NCBI RefSeq assembly: GCF_030122845.1
Contig: NZ_CP126084.1
Location: forward strand, 3,658,001-3,722,000
DNA: 64,000 bases
Source: Paenibacillus woosongensis
GTDB taxonomy: Bacteria > Bacillota > Bacilli > Paenibacillales > Paenibacillaceae
Direction: 5' to 3'
Part shown: piece by piece, positions 63,099 through 64,000 of the stretch
How the letters are laid out: the number at the start of each line of letters is the position of its first letter
Numbering within the stretch: position 1 is the stretch's first letter
The notes under the pieces: generated by a model
What the model was told of the DNA's origin: nothing
Databases searched by the model: none
Seen by the model: the letters and a program-made list of their open reading frames with translations, nothing else
Made by a program: the position numbers and the translations under genes

Positions 63099-64000
63099 AA
63101 ATTATTTTCAAATCAAACCCACTATCGTTCTCAATATCCAATCCGAATTCCTCGTTATAAGCCCCTTCTCCTAAAACCAATACCTTCCCGTCCAGACAGC
63201 TCTCCAATCCCCTGCTGCTGGATAATTGCTTTAACTCATGATCAAACAAGTTAATCGTATATTGCTGCGCTCTCCGTAATAAGCAAGTTAAATCCGCAAT
63301 ACTTCTCTCGCCATTTAATTCTGCAATGATCTCCTTCCCTTCATCATGATAAGGAACGATAACAGAAGTAGTAAGATCACGAATAACCTGAAAATGCTCA
63401 GCTGCAGTTCTATAGCTATTGGCCAAAAATAAGGGCAGACGTTCGTTATACTTTCTGTAATAAGCTTCAGCGTATGTATTATCCGTCTTAGTCGCCATAA
63501 GCAGTTCCGTCATATTCTTGCGTAGTTGTGGGATAGGATAATCCAGATCATCCTCAAAATGGGTATAGAGCTGTTTAAAATACCTCCCCAGCGCTATATC
63601 CGATAAAATATTCCCGCCATGCTCTTGCTGATCCCGCTTGAGGTCAATAAGCATCTTCCTGGATATTTGTTTACCAAGTTTGATTTCCTTCAGATGCTTT
63701 AAATTTTCTTCTGCATGATCAATGACATATACCTGTCGTACTGCCTGTTCACCATGCCGGTTGCATCTTCCCGCTGCTTGGGCAATGGAATCAAGTCCTG
63801 CCAGTGAACGAATCACACATTCAAAGCTTACATCTACTCCCGCTTCTATTAACTGTGTGCTTATACATATAACCTTATTTCCATCTGCAAGATGTTCTCG
63901 CACTTTTCCCAAAATCTGATTGCGATGTGCAGCACACATAGATGTGCTCAGATGATATACGGGAATATCACTATGCTTCTCCTTCACTTGAAGGTATAAA
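63097..64000 (-). CDS. cas3: CRISPR-associated helicase-nuclease Cas3, C-terminal part (gene runs off the window)
   Basis: The frame is open to the window edge and about 300 C-terminal residues are visible. Helicase motif V (VICISTQLIEAGVDVSF) and motif VI (QAAGRCNRHG) are present, followed by the Cas3 C-terminal domain. The HD nuclease and motifs I-IV lie outside the window. Cas3 unwinds and degrades DNA bound by Cascade. A terminator directly after the stop separates it from the cas5c operon. Confidence 0.95.
   Translation of the reverse strand, partial: LYLQVKEKHSDIPVYHLSTSMCAAHRNQILGKVREHLADGNKVICISTQLIEAGVDVSFECVIRSLAGLDSIAQAAGRCNRHGEQAVRQVYVIDHAEENLKHLKEIKLGKQISRKMLIDLKRDQQEHGGNILSDIALGRYFKQLYTHFEDDLDYPIPQLRKNMTELLMATKTDNTYAEAYYRKYNERLPLFLANSYRTAAEHFQVIRDLTTSVIVPYHDEGKEIIAELNGERSIADLTCLLRRAQQYTINLFDHELKQLSSSRGLESCLDGKVLVLGEGAYNEEFGLDIENDSGFDLKII

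Overview
The window looks like chromosomal DNA of a spore-forming, plant-polysaccharide-degrading Paenibacillaceae (Paenibacillus-like) bacterium. The evidence is a Bacillales-type yqeG-yqeH-aroE-yhbY-nadD-yqeK-rsfS-yqeM cluster, a SpoVAEb sporulation protein, strong AGGAGG-type ribosome sites with frequent TTG/GTG starts, YesM/YesN-type two-component systems beside CUT1 sugar ABC transporters, and a dense set of glycoside hydrolases. No tRNA, rRNA or intact insertion sequence was seen.

Layout. 1-2.1 kb: 3' part of a secreted GH18-GH5-beta-trefoil enzyme. 2.2-8.6 kb: minus-strand housekeeping operon (yqeG to yqeM, with a cvfB-like gene inserted). 8.7-13.2 kb: MoxR ATPase / DUF58 / transglutaminase operon. 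13.3-15.2 kb: spoVAEb, a probable 27-residue membrane peptide and an M42 peptidase. 15.2-41.1 kb: carbohydrate loci, mostly hydrolases paired with a divergent or convergent AraC regulator: GH42 + AraC; a decayed polysaccharide-lyase-like gene; a VanX-like lipoprotein behind a leader-peptide attenuator; GH95; a CUT1 transporter with a YesM kinase; GH31 alpha-xylosidase + AraC + GH3; a YesN regulator; GH127 + AraC. 41.1-55 kb: an arabinan/arabinose locus with a GH51 pseudogene, two GH43 enzymes, a CUT1 transporter, a truncated GH43 pseudogene, an ArsR-type regulator and an AraPST-like three-component sensor.

55.1-64 kb: a complete-looking type I-C CRISPR-Cas locus on the minus strand (cas3 C-terminal end, cas5c, cas8c, cas7, cas4, cas1, cas2, leader, 31 repeats with 30 spacers). 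Its most interesting part is the 200-bp gap between cas3 and cas5c. On the opposite strand it holds an orphan degenerate CRISPR repeat with its own extended -10 promoter, an intact 11-nt crRNA handle, a short guide and an intrinsic terminator. The guide matches 14 of the first 15 positions of a site with a TTC PAM that overlaps the predicted -35 of the cas5c promoter, and the single mismatch is at position 6. This has the architecture expected of a CreR-type Cas-regulating RNA, in which Cascade loaded with a crRNA-like RNA represses its own operon.

Together the genes describe import and hydrolysis of plant-wall arabinan, xyloglucan and galactan fragments under local sugar-sensing regulators. 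Several enzymes are degraded to pseudogenes, which suggests ongoing loss of part of this capacity.
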